Below, piece by piece: positions 25,954 through 36,102 of a stretch of 64,000 bases of DNA (position 1 is its first letter; each line of letters begins with the position of its first letter). Location: assembly GCA_016712105.1 (NCBI GenBank), contig JADJRU010000020.1, forward strand, positions 55,620 to 119,619, in the 5' to 3' direction. Below the pieces are notes generated by a model that saw nothing but the letters and a program-made list of their open reading frames with translations, was not told the origin of the DNA and ran no database searches. The stretch comes from Ahniella sp. Lineage in GTDB: Bacteria; Pseudomonadota; Gammaproteobacteria; Xanthomonadales; Ahniellaceae. A program made the translations under genes and the position numbers.

Positions 25954-27449
25954 ATGAGCACAAAGACCTTCGCCGACTGGCAGGACCTGGCTTCCCGTAT
26001 CGACATCCCGCGACAGGCCCTGATCGATGGCCAGTGGGTTTCGGCGCAGTCTGGCCGGACCTTTGCGTGTCTGAGTCCGATCGACGGACGCACCTTGGCA
26101 GAAGTCGCCGATTGCCAGGCCGAAGACATCGATGCAGCCGTTCGTGTGGCGCGTCGCACATTCGAGTCCGGGGTGTGGTCGAACACCAAACCGACGCATC
26201 GCAAGAAAGTGCTGCTGCGCTTTGCTGCTCTGCTCGAGCGCGACCGTGAACAACTGGCTTTGCTCGAGGCGCTCGACATGGGCAAGCCGATCGGGGATGC
26301 GCTCGCTGTCGATGTGTCGGCGAGCATCCGGTGCATGAGTTGGACCGGCGAAGCCATTGACAAGGTTTACGGTGAGATCGCGGCGACCGGTCCGGACGAA
26401 CTTGGCTTGATCACTCGGGAGCCGCTGGGTGTGGTCGGCGCGATTGTGCCGTGGAATTTCCCGATGCTCATGGCGACCTGGAAAATTGCACCAGCTCTGG
26501 CGACCGGCAATTCCGTTGTCCTCAAGCCCAGCGAGAAGTCGCCGCTGACGGCGCTGAAACTTGGCCAATTGGCACTCGAGGCCGGTATTCCGCCGGGTGT
26601 GCTGAATGTCGTGCCCGGTTATGGCAAAACCGCCGGAGAACCTCTGGCTCTGCACATGGAAGTGGATGGTCTGGTGTTCACTGGATCAACCTTGGTCGGC
26701 AAGTACCTGCTCGAGTGTGCGGGCCGCTCCAACATGAAGCGGGTGTATCTGGAATGTGGTGGCAAGAGTCCGAACATCGTGTTCGCTGACGCACCCGATC
26801 TCGATCGCGCCGCGGAAGCGGCCGCCATGGGCATTTTCTACAATCAGGGTGAAGTGTACCGCAGCCTCGCGTCTGCTGGTCGAACGCTCGATCCATGATG
26901 ATTTTGTTGCCGCAGTCGCGAAGGCGGGACAGCGCATGAGCCCGAAACACCCGCTTGATCCGGATGCCAGCATGGGCGCCATGGTCGACGAAGGCCAGAC
27001 GCAGCGTGTACTCGGTTTCATTGATCGGGCACGGGCCGATGGTGGCGAATGTGTGCTGGGCGGCACGCGCGCGTTTCCGGTCGCGAACGGTTGTTATATC
27101 GAGCCGACGATCTTCAAAGGGCGTCGCCGTGAACCACACGATTGCCCGCGAAGAAATTTTCGGGCCCGTGCTCGCGGTGATTCCGTTTGACGATGAAGCC
27201 CAGGCATTGAGGATCGCCAACGATTCAGAGTATGGCCTGGCAGCCGGTCTGTGGACCCGCGACATCACCCGTGCGCATCGTGTGGCGCGGGCGCTGCGTG
27301 CCGGCAGCGTCTGGGTCAACTATTGGGATGGTGGTGACATGACCGCACCGTTCGGTGGTTACAAACAATCGGGCAACGGGCGCGACAAGTCGCTGCACGC
27401 GTTCGAAAAATACACCGAGGTGAAGGCAACCTGGATCAATCTGGGCTGA
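25954..27449 (+). pseudogene. puuC: PuuC-like aldehyde dehydrogenase, two frameshifts
   Basis: NAD(P)-dependent aldehyde dehydrogenase of about 497 residues, most like gamma-glutamyl-gamma-aminobutyraldehyde dehydrogenase. The first part is intact (QALIDGQWVSAQSGRTF, VVGAIVPWNFPMLM, LECGGKSPNIVFAD). Two bases are missing in the GTGT run at 26854-26857, exactly at the catalytic Cys: FYNQGEV should continue CTAASRLLVERSIHDDF, which is present in the next frame. One extra G at 27119-27121 causes a second shift before VAVNHTIAREEIFGPVLAV. Correcting both gives a full-length enzyme with the C-terminus GGYKQSGNGRDKSLHAFEKY. Its 3' end overlaps the convergent kinase gene by 14 bases. Confidence 0.88.
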
Positions 27450-30201
27450 GCGTCGCGTTCGGCTTGGCAGCCAAACGCGCCTTGATCCGATCCAATTCCT
27501 GCTGCTGTTCGGCTGCCAGAGGTGCTTCGGCGGTGACGGAAGTCGCCACGGTGTCCAGATTGCGTCTGGCTGCAGTCAAATCCTGATCACTGCCGAGCCC
27601 GATGAAGTTGTCCGCCTGGGCCAGAAGACCCAATCGCGTGTTGCCATGACTCGGACCGTAGACCTTCGAACAGATCGTGACCACTTCCGCGTGCAGTGGT
27701 GCAGCGTCGGCAAAACGCTTCTGTTCCGTTCGCCAGTTCGCCAGTGCGGACAAAGCCTGCATCAGCTCGCTGCTGTCCGGTTCGGCGATCGCGCGGAGGC
27801 GCGACACGGATTCCAGCAACAGAGGTTCCGCCGCCAGGCCTGAACCGGCCTGCCGTTCCGAGATCGCGTGTTCGACCGCGGCAATCCACGGAAACACGGA
27901 ATCTCGGCCAAGCGCTCCGAGGAACGACTGGTGCGCAGCCAGGAATTCCGCCGCCGACATTTTGAACTCACCCCTTGCCCGCAGCAGCACACCGCGGATC
28001 ACCTGCGCCTGGGCGAGATCGGGGCTGGCCGGAGGCAGCAGGGCAATCGACTCCTTGATCAAGGCATCGGCTTCGTCCAACTTGCCGATCCGGCGCAGCA
28101 GGTCACCCCGTCGCAACAGCAGTCTTGCAGTCTGCGGTGTGCTCTTGTGCCGACGGGTCAGGTCGATCGCACGGACATAAAGGGGATCCGCAGCGTCGTA
28201 GTGCTGTTGCATACGGAGGATGTCGCCCTGCAGGGCCAAGGGTCGAACCAGCAGCAGGGTGTCCTTTCCGTGTACCGCCTCGATCAGGTCGACCAATACC
28301 TGCGCTTCGGCAAGTGCCGCGTCGTATTGCGCAGACTGTTCGAGTACAGCCAGCAAGTCGGTTCTTCGGGCAATCGCCTGCGGCGACTTGGCGCCGAACA
28401 CGCGTTCGGTGATCGGCAGGATCTGTTCCGCCACTGCTTTCGCTTCATCGAGGCGGCCGAGTTGGGTCAATACAGACACCAAGCGTGCCTGAGTCTTCAG
28501 TGTTTCCGGCGCGTCCGCACCCGCCAGTTTCGTCAGGATGGCTGCACTGTCCTGAAGCAGCGGGAGGCCGGCCTCATAATCGCCCAGACCGACCTTCGCG
28601 ACCGCAAGGTTCGATTGGGCCGTGGCAAATTTAATGCGTCCCGCCGAAGTGAGTTCTGTTCGCTGCGCCACGGTTTCTTCGAGAACCTCATGCGCCGAGG
28701 CATAGTCGCCGAGGCTGTTCTGGATCTCACCCAAATCGTTCAGCAGTTCACTGCGCTGCTCGGGGTCGTCCGCGAATTGTGTTCGGGTCCGGTCAATGCC
28801 GAGCCGGATCAACTCGGTCGCCGATTTCGGTTCGGCTTTGACCCTTGCCATCGGATCCTGTTCGCGAAACAGCGACAACGTGAATTCCTTGATCGACTCG
28901 GCACGGTCGCGTTGTTCCTGGGCGAGCATCGCCTGGCTGCGCGCGACATCGGCTTGCCACAGCGCAATGACCAGACCGCCAGTCAATCCCAATACCGCCA
29001 ATGCCGCTGCAGTCACGCCGCCACGGTGGCGCTGGACGAATTTGCGGATACGGTAGGTTCGTGAATCGACCTCTGCGCGGACGGGCAGCCCTTCCAGAAA
29101 ACGCCGGATGTCGTCGGCGAACTCGGCAGCGCCGCGATACCGACGCTCGGGTTCACGACGCATCGCGAACAGAATGATGGCATCGAGGTCACCATCCAGT
29201 TGACGGGACAGTCGTTGTGTTGCAGGATCTGCCGTGGCGGCGGTTCGCAAGACCGCGACACTCGGTTTGATCAGGGTCTCGTCGTGCGGATGCCAGTTGA
29301 TGCGCTCCAGATCCGCACTGGTGCGTCGGTGCGGACAGACCCCGGTCAGCAATTCGTAAAGAATCACCCCCAGAGCGTAGGCATCCGCTGGGGTGCCGAT
29401 CGGCTCACCCAGCAGTTGTTCGGGTGCCGCGTAGCTGGGGGTAAGCACACGCATGCCCGTGCGTGTGAGCGTTTCATGGTCTTCTTCATCCAGCAGTTTG
29501 GCGATGCCGAAGTCGAGAAGTTTTGGTTGACCGTCCGAAGCGATCAGGACGTTCGACGGTTTGAGGTCACGATGCACGATCAGCCGGCGGTGGGCATAGG
29601 CCACCGAATCGCAGATCTTCAGGAACTGATTCAATCGTGTAGACACATCCCAGGAACCGGTCGTCGCGGCCTCCATCAAGCCTCGGCCTTCGACGAACTC
29701 CATCACCAGGAACGGTAAACCATCGGAGGTCACGCCGCCGTCGACCAGGCGCGCGATGCCGGGATGGTCGAGTTGGGCGAGGATGCGTCGTTCGCGCAGG
29801 AATCGGCGGATGATGTCGTCGCTGTCGAGTCCGCGCCGCAGCAACTTGATGGCCACGCGCTGGTCAAAATCGGCCCCGGTCCGGCGGGCCTCGTAAACGT
29901 CGCCCATTCCACCGCGTCCGACGTGTCGGACCAATTCGTATGGCCCGACGTGTTGGCCGCTGCGATCGGGGTGGGGTTCGGTACCCCCGTTCCGAAGCGC
30001 GATCTGATGTTGGGTCGATCCATCCAGTACACCGACTTCGGCATCCTTGGCGAGCCAACGTGCCAGTTGGGCGAAGATGTCGGGTTCAGTTGCCTGCAAG
30101 CTCGCCAGTGCTTCCGCGCGGGCTTCGGGGGCCAGATCGTGCAGTTCGTCGAACCACATGGACACCCGCTGCAGGCGATCGACATCAAGTGCCATCGGCA
30201 T
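27436..30201 (-). CDS. Ser/Thr protein kinase with TPR repeats
   Basis: Membrane-spanning kinase of 921 residues. The Hanks-type domain (about 86-370) has GRGGMGDVY (P-loop), Lys119, HRDLKPSN (210-217) and DFG (230-232), so it should be active. A single membrane helix follows (TAAALAVLGLTGGLVIAL, near 400). The C-terminal half is a long array of tetratricopeptide repeats, probably on the far side of the membrane. Starts are ATG 30201 or 30195, within the 3' end of the ECF sigma gene, so translation is coupled. Likely job: controlling the adjacent sigma factor by phosphorylation, as known for related ECF/kinase pairs; the target here is inferred. Confidence 0.9.
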   Translation of the reverse strand: MPMALDVDRLQRVSMWFDELHDLAPEARAEALASLQATEPDIFAQLARWLAKDAEVGVLDGSTQHQIALRNGGTEPHPDRSGQHVGPYELVRHVGRGGMGDVYEARRTGADFDQRVAIKLLRRGLDSDDIIRRFLRERRILAQLDHPGIARLVDGGVTSDGLPFLVMEFVEGRGLMEAATTGSWDVSTRLNQFLKICDSVAYAHRRLIVHRDLKPSNVLIASDGQPKLLDFGIAKLLDEEDHETLTRTGMRVLTPSYAAPEQLLGEPIGTPADAYALGVILYELLTGVCPHRRTSADLERINWHPHDETLIKPSVAVLRTAATADPATQRLSRQLDGDLDAIILFAMRREPERRYRGAAEFADDIRRFLEGLPVRAEVDSRTYRIRKFVQRHRGGVTAAALAVLGLTGGLVIALWQADVARSQAMLAQEQRDRAESIKEFTLSLFREQDPMARVKAEPKSATELIRLGIDRTRTQFADDPEQRSELLNDLGEIQNSLGDYASAHEVLEETVAQRTELTSAGRIKFATAQSNLAVAKVGLGDYEAGLPLLQDSAAILTKLAGADAPETLKTQARLVSVLTQLGRLDEAKAVAEQILPITERVFGAKSPQAIARRTDLLAVLEQSAQYDAALAEAQVLVDLIEAVHGKDTLLLVRPLALQGDILRMQQHYDAADPLYVRAIDLTRRHKSTPQTARLLLRRGDLLRRIGKLDEADALIKESIALLPPASPDLAQAQVIRGVLLRARGEFKMSAAEFLAAHQSFLGALGRDSVFPWIAAVEHAISERQAGSGLAAEPLLLESVSRLRAIAEPDSSELMQALSALANWRTEQKRFADAAPLHAEVVTICSKVYGPSHGNTRLGLLAQADNFIGLGSDQDLTAARRNLDTVATSVTAEAPLAAEQQQELDRIKARLAAKPNATLSPD

Positions 30202-30769
30202 CACTCCCTTCCAGCCGCGCGTGCAGGAACGCGCGCGCCTTGCGCCAGTCGCGCTTGAGCGTTCGCTCGGACATGCCGAGTTTCTCGCCGGCTTCCTCGA
30301 GGCTCATGCCGGCAAAGAAGCGCAATTCGACGAGGCGTGCCAATCGGGCGTCGAACGATTCGAGTGCAGCCAAGGCCTGATCCAGCGCCATCAAATCGAT
30401 GTCGCCGAATTCGGAGTCGGATGCAGAAGGCGTTTCGGCTGCAGCATCGAGCGACGTGATGTCCACCTGGCCGCCGCGCTTTTCTGCACCGTGGGCACGC
30501 AAACGATCGATCGCGATTTGCCGCATGGCCCGCGCCGCAGTGGCGAAAAAGTGTACGCGACCTTCGGTGCCGAGTGACATGCCGCGGATCAGTCGCAGAT
30601 AACTCTCGTGGACGAGTGATGTGGCGCCCAGGTCGGACCCATCGAATCGCTGCCGCTGTCGGCCGGCGAGGGCACGAAGTTCGTCGTAGACGACGCTGAA
30701 CAGTCGATCCGCGGCCGCACGATCTCCGCTCTGTGCGCGCCCGATCAGATCGGTCACTTCGTCCACCAT
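30185..30769 (-). CDS. ECF-type RNA polymerase sigma factor (TIGR02999 type)
   Basis: A 194-residue ECF sigma factor with sigma-2 (about 1-90) and sigma-4 (about 135-185; RLVELRFFAGMSLEEAGEKL, MSERTLKRDWRKARAFL) regions. In the sigma-2.2 position, where most ECF factors have acidic residues, this one reads LGATSLVHESYLRL with Thr50. Related factors need phosphorylation of that Thr by a partner kinase to bind RNA polymerase. ATG 30769 is chosen because MVDEVTDLIGRAQSGD matches the family start. Its 3' end overlaps the kinase start by about 17 bases. No anti-sigma gene is seen. Confidence 0.88.
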   Translation of the reverse strand: MVDEVTDLIGRAQSGDRAAADRLFSVVYDELRALAGRQRQRFDGSDLGATSLVHESYLRLIRGMSLGTEGRVHFFATAARAMRQIAIDRLRAHGAEKRGGQVDITSLDAAAETPSASDSEFGDIDLMALDQALAALESFDARLARLVELRFFAGMSLEEAGEKLGMSERTLKRDWRKARAFLHARLEGSDADGT

Positions 30770-30971
30770 ATCCCGGCCTCGGCATAACGTCGCAGCATGA
30801 TATGGACGCAGTGCCTGCAAAGACAAGCGTGGCGGCAGGCATAACCGTGATCAGGTCGGGGCTGTTCATGTCTGGTCTTACGGAAAACGCAGACAAAGCG
30901 GGACATGCGCACACTTTGGCCCCGATCCAACCGCTTTTCCGTATGGGCCAATGAACCCCACGGAGCGTTTC
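30770..30971. promoter_or_regulatory. divergent control region between ECF sigma and the beta-helix gene
   Basis: No gene fits in this 202-base gap. Two inverted repeats stand out: TGCCTGC/GCAGGCA at 30812-30818 and 30835-30841, and TACGGAAAA/TTTTCCGTA at 30879-30887 and 30935-30943. Either could be an operator or a leader structure. Both flanking genes must be transcribed from here. Confidence 0.35.
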
Positions 30972-33900
30972 ATGTCCATCAGATCCAGATTGTTGTTCAC
31001 CCTGATTGGCGTCAGCGGCGCCGATGGCGCCTTGGCCGACACGGAAGCCTGCATCGGATCCACGACCGCGCTGTATCAGGCATTTGCGGCCGTGAACGGT
31101 GGGACGACCGGCACGGTCCTGTTCAAGCTTCAGGCGGGCACTTATACCCTTGGCTCTGATCTGACGCTTGGTTATCGCGCCGAGGATGGCGACCCGAACC
31201 GCAGTCATGGCACATTGACCATTCGGGGCGGTTACAACAGCGATTGCACCGCGCAGTCGGCCACATTGGGCGCGACGACGTTTGTCGCGAGCTCGGGTAA
31301 CCCCGACATCAGCATCGAGTTGAACAACAACTCGCTGTTGTTCGAATCCGTCAGTTCCCAGAATGTCGATCTAGTCGTCAGCAACTGGATCTGCTACACG
31401 CATCACTTCGAGGAGGGTAATCAGGTCACCATCCGGAACGCCCGTCTCCAGAACACGAGGGTGGTGCTCGACAGCAACTGCCACAGCACGGCGATCCGGA
31501 ACTCGATGATCACGTCGCGATCCGACAATCCGAATGATTTCGCGATCATCGTTTCGCCCTATGCCGCCGCTGATGTGTCCACGCCGTCAATCACGATGGT
31601 GGGGAGCACGATCCGCTCCGGGGCATTGCGGATCGTCGTCCAAACCGAGACCGCAGACGCGCCGAAGCCTTTGGTCAAACTGCAGAACAGCGTGTTCGAA
31701 AATGACGGTGCGGAGGTATCGGTCGATCATGCCGATGTGTACGCCATTCGCAATCGTTACGACAGCATGGCCATCACGAATGGCCAACTCCGGCAGAACG
31801 AGAGCAATCTCGGCGCCGCGCCCCAATTGGGTGCGAACGGTCTGCCGGCGACCACTTCGCCGCTGGTGAACGCCGGGTCGCGGTTCGTGGATGGCGGCTT
31901 GCCCGTGCTTGATCTGGCCGCGAACGCGCCTCATCGGCGCCGACCCAGACATCGGTGCGTTCGAGACCAACGTCAACAATGCCCTGTACCTGGACGTTAC
32001 GACCACTGCCTCGTCCGGAGCGGGGTCTCTCGCGCAAGCGGTGGCCAGCGCCAATGCGTTTGATGGCGGGCAGGTGATCCGGTTCGCCTTGACTGGTTCT
32101 TGCCCAAGGGTGATTACCCTGAGCGCGCGGCTGAGCATCACGGACGACTTGAGGATTCTCGGGGATACCCAGGCAGGAACCATCCCGAACACGCTCGTCA
32201 GTGGCGCCTACAACGGTGCCCCGTGTGTGGTCCTTCGTGCGGGCAGTGGCGTGACCGAGGCCATCGAGTTCGAGTCAAGTGACGCAGCCGACAATTTGCA
32301 AGTGACGAATCTTGGGTTCTCGGGGTTCAGCAACGCCGGGGTCACCGTGCGGTCGGGTCAGGGGCATCGACTCACCGGCCTGCATTTCGGCGCGGCAATT
32401 GGCGCTGTGTCGCTCGACGATGTGAGTTTTGCGATCCGAGTTGCCGATGCTGCCGGTGGCGCCTTGATTGGCGGTGACGAGCCGGAATTGGCCAATCTGA
32501 TCGGCAATTCCTCGATCGCCATCCAGTTGGGTGGTGTGGGTGGCAGTCAGGTCATGGGCAATTCGATCGGGTCTCGCGGCCTGGACGACCTGGGCAACAA
32601 TCTGGGCATCAGCGTGACCTCGCCCTTGAACGTGATCGACGCCAACCGCATTGTGCTCAGCAGTTCGCCGAACCTGCTGATCAATGGTTCGGCGGCGATC
32701 CAGAACGTGGTGACCAACAACTCGATCAGTGCCGGCGACAGCCACGGGATCGCGATCTCGAATGGTGCGAACCGCAATCGGATCGGACCGGACAACAGCA
32801 TCATCGGCAACGGATTGGACGGGATTTCGATCGCTTCGGGGGCACTCAACCAGATTCGCGAGAACCGATTCGGCAGCAACGGTGGACTCGGAATCGATCT
32901 GGGTCCGGATGGTGTCTCGGAGAACGATATCGACCCGGTCACGTCGATCATCACGGGTACGCCGAATCGGCTGCAGAACTTTCCGGTGCTCTCGACCGTT
33001 CGCCGAGTGCCAGTGTTCAACCAGATCTTTGCGGTCCTGGATGGTGAGCTCGAGACAACGGAAGGAGCGTACGCGATCGATGTATTTCGGGTTGCTTCAT
33101 GTGATGCATCGGGCCATGGAGAGGGTAACGTGCTGATCGGCAGCACGAGAGTGACCGTGGATTGCACGCTGCAGCTTCACTGTGCGGAGCCATTCGAGGT
33201 CTTGCTGGCCGACGACGGTTTCGACGACGGACAACACATTGCTTTGACCGTGACCGGACCCGGCGGCAATACCTCGGAGTTTTCGCCCTGTTACGACCAG
33301 AATCCGGACTACGACATCACGGTCAGCAACGGCGCGAACGGCGCACAAGCCGGCGCAGCGACGACGTATACGATCACCGCGACGAACGATGGATACACCA
33401 CGGTCGGCAATGAACGGATCCGCGATACGTTTCCGGCAGAATGCGCGAATGTCATCTGGACCTGCGCCGGCAGCAATGGTGGCACCTGCAGCCCGTCCGG
33501 TATCGGCAACATCAACGACTCGGTCGTGTCCCTGCCGATCGGCGCCAGCGTGACCTACACGGCAACGTGTTACCTTGCCGCCAACGCAACGGGGAACCTG
33601 GTCAACACGGCTACAGTGACCAGCGGGCGCACCGATCTGACGCCTGCCGACAACACCGATACCGATAATGATCCGATCATTCGGGTGCAGTTGGCCGTCG
33701 GTGGGGCGAGTGTTGTCGAAGGAACCGGCGGTTTGACCCAATTGGTGTTCAACGTCACCGCCACCCCGACGCCCTTGGTTGAAACTGAAGTGGACTACGC
33801 AACCATTACCGGAACGGCGGCGGCAGGCGTCGACTACACCTCGGTATCCGGCACGCTGACTTTCCCGGCCGGGACCGCGTCAAGGGTCGTGCGGGTCAAC

Positions 33901-34347
33901 GTGGCGCCTGATGCCGAAGTGGAAAGTGATGAGACGGTGGTCCTGACGCTGAGTAATCCCAATGGCGCAGGGATCACTGCGGCAACGGCAATCGGGACGA
34001 TCATCAATGATGACGCCTTCGGCACCACAACCAGCATCAGCAGCCACACGCCGAATCCATCCGAAATCGCTGAACCGTATACGGTCACGGTGCAGGTCCG
34101 CTCGGGAACCCAATCGCCGCTGGGTACGGTTGTGATCAGTGAGGGTTTGGGCGAGTGCACGGCCACGCTTGAGGTCGTTTCAGCTCAAGCCAGTCGCGGC
34201 AGTTGTGTGTTGAGCAGTGCCTTGCCCGGCAATCGGACGCTGACCGCGACGTACGTCCCATCGAGTACCAGTTTTGCCGCCAGCAATGCGTCGGCAACGC
34301 ACCAGGTGTCGATGCCGGTCTTGTTGTCAGACGGATTCGAAGATTGA
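30972..34347 (+). pseudogene. large secreted beta-helix / DUF11 / Calx-beta protein, frameshifted near 31925
   Basis: About 1,125 residues once a 2-base gap in the CGCGC run at 31925-31929 is restored, joining VLDLAANA to RLIGADPDIGAFE. Domains in order: signal peptide (SIRSRLLFTLIGVSGADGALA), a long right-handed parallel beta-helix region rich in NNxI/GN repeats (about 31100-33100), a DUF11-like repeat (DYDITVSNGANGAQAG onward, with Cys pairs), a Calx-beta domain (AVGGASVVEGTGGLTQLVFN to GTIINDD) and a final Ig-like domain. The C-terminus ends LLSDGFED. ATG 30972 follows CGGAG at 30961-30965. Probably cell-surface or secreted; function unknown. It is divergent from the ECF sigma gene and may be its target. 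Confidence 0.75.
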
Positions 34348-34426
34348 GCAACAGGTGTTGTGCCGTGCCACCAGTGCTGTGCACCCGATTCACTGTCCTT
34401 GCGATGGAGCCTGATGCAGGAACGAG

Positions 34427-34452
34427 ATTGCCGCGCACTTCGTGCTCGCAAT
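34427..34452. repeat. small intergenic palindrome
   Basis: ATTGCCGCGCAC (34427-34438) and GTGCTCGCAAT (34442-34452) form an imperfect hairpin. This resembles the short repeats often found between genes in high-GC proteobacteria. It lies 80 bases after the beta-helix gene. No second copy was found in the window. Confidence 0.4.
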
Positions 34453-34558
34453 GACGAGGAGATTTTTCGTCTACTGCGATCAGGAATGTGTTGAGCGGTC
34501 TGGAAGCAACCCTGACGAATCAGTCAGGCACGAACGGGGGCTTGCCGCATACCGTGAC

Positions 34559-34583
34559 CTGTGGGAGCGGCTTCAGCCGCGAT
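34559..34583. repeat. REP-like palindrome, third copy
   Basis: Matches the right arm of the 5500-5600 pair over 25 bases (CTGTGGGAGCGGCTTCAGCC then GCGAT). It lies between the convergent beta-helix gene and the ydbT-like gene. The remainder of 34348-34605 shows no gene. Confidence 0.8.
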
Positions 34584-34605
34584 TCGGGTGCTCAATCCAT
34601 CCGAT

Positions 34606-36102
34606 TTAATGCCTCGCGGCATGACGCCCAAGGATCACCGCCAGTGCGCGTGCTTGTGCGACAGGCAAGTAGGGAATGGACAGCGACGCGCCCAACGGGT
34701 TCGCACCCATCGTGTCGATGAAGAGGTCTGCCATGGCAGACCGGCGGTCGAACGGGCTGGTCTGCAAGCGCACGACCTGCACCTTGTCGAGTTCCACGAC
34801 CAGCGTGTGGCGTGTGAGCCAGCCGCTTTGCCAGACAAGGAACTGGCGATTGATGGCATAACGACTGTGTTGGGCCCATTTCCAGGACGAAAAAACCGAC
34901 CATCCGGCCAGAGCCAGTAACGTGAGTGCCCACGGATTGAACCAGGCGTTCGCCAGCGCCAGCAGAGTCCAGAATGTGGCACCCAGCCGAGCTCGCCGAA
35001 TCCAGGCGCGATGATGCAGCGGTCGCCAGTCCAAGGTTGTGGCGTCAAATCCCGGCAGCGCCATGTTGACCAATTCATCTGTCTTGGCGGGCGGCGCGAT
35101 GGGCGCCAGCCACTTGAGTCGCGCATGTTCATCATTCACGGCGGCCACGCCGCCCGACACATCGACGCGGATCGACTCGCGGTTGAACCAGCGAGACAAC
35201 ACGGTGCTGTGTCGATCGAGCACCTGAATCCGGTGCCGGCGCGCGCTGGCCTGGAATCGCGACAGCAAGCCCGCTTCGGTGGCCAGGCGCGCACCGTGAC
35301 GCGTCAGCCGAAACCCGTAGAACTGGAGGAGTGCCAAGGCGATCGAAAAGACGCGCACCAGCAGCAGTGCGGACAGCACCAACGCAAACATCGATGCGGA
35401 GGCGACCAACCAGGAATGGCTGTCGTTGCCCAGGCCGCCGAACAACTGCTTCGCCTGGCGACCCATGCTCTTGAAGAAGGAGGCGGAGTGGTCGTCCGAA
35501 AACTGCGTCCAGGCGGCGACAAGGGAACCCACCACCAGCATGCCGCGATTGGAGATGACACCAAGCTTGAGCACTTCGCCGAGTGACATCTGGTGCAGGC
35601 ACTCGTCGGCATTGTCGAGCGCCTGCTGGCTGTCCTCGGGGCTGTCGCCAGCGTGCTGGTGACTGCGCAGGATGGCCTCGAGCGCTTGCGCATCGGCGCG
35701 TCGCAAGACACTCATCGTCGCTTCCGGCTTGACGCCGCCGGCGGACTCCAGCTTCAGTTCGGTCACGTCGAACAAGCGGTGCAGCAGATTCTGCTTCTGC
35801 ACGATGTTCTGGATTCGAGCGAATCGAATATGGCGCTCGGTGCGATCGAAAATGCCCTCGCGAATGACGAGTTCGTCGGCCGCGATCCGGTACCGAAACC
35901 CGAAGCTGTAGACCAGCGAATACGCCGCCACACCCAGGCCACCCATTGCGGCATACAGTTCCCAGGTCTCGCCCCCGCCAAATACCAGCAGGACGATCAG
36001 CGGAAACATGACGTGCCGCAACTGCGTCAGCAGCGCAAACAGCCATGACATTGGGTGCAGGCGACGCTCGTGATGGCCGTCGGCAGCGGCATCAAGCGCC
36101 AT
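34606..36102 (-). CDS. PH-domain membrane protein (YdbT-like)
   Basis: Membrane protein of 498 residues with three bacterial PH (bPH_2) segments, each following a pair of membrane helices (MFPLIVLLVFGGGETWELYA; SWLVASASMFALVLSALLL; TFWTLLALANAWFNPWALTL). Typical bPH_2 pieces are GIFDRTERHIRFARIQNI, FQASARRHRIQVLDRHSTVL and LVVELDKVQVVRLQTSPFDR. ATG 36102 overlaps the last 11 bases of the upstream ydbS-like gene, so the pair is cotranscribed. In E. coli and Bacillus, YdbS/YdbT pairs are linked to envelope stress or toxin resistance; the exact role is unknown. Confidence 0.85.
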   Translation of the reverse strand: MALDAAADGHHERRLHPMSWLFALLTQLRHVMFPLIVLLVFGGGETWELYAAMGGLGVAAYSLVYSFGFRYRIAADELVIREGIFDRTERHIRFARIQNIVQKQNLLHRLFDVTELKLESAGGVKPEATMSVLRRADAQALEAILRSHQHAGDSPEDSQQALDNADECLHQMSLGEVLKLGVISNRGMLVVGSLVAAWTQFSDDHSASFFKSMGRQAKQLFGGLGNDSHSWLVASASMFALVLSALLLVRVFSIALALLQFYGFRLTRHGARLATEAGLLSRFQASARRHRIQVLDRHSTVLSRWFNRESIRVDVSGGVAAVNDEHARLKWLAPIAPPAKTDELVNMALPGFDATTLDWRPLHHRAWIRRARLGATFWTLLALANAWFNPWALTLLALAGWSVFSSWKWAQHSRYAINRQFLVWQSGWLTRHTLVVELDKVQVVRLQTSPFDRRSAMADLFIDTMGANPLGASLSIPYLPVAQARALAVILGRHAARH

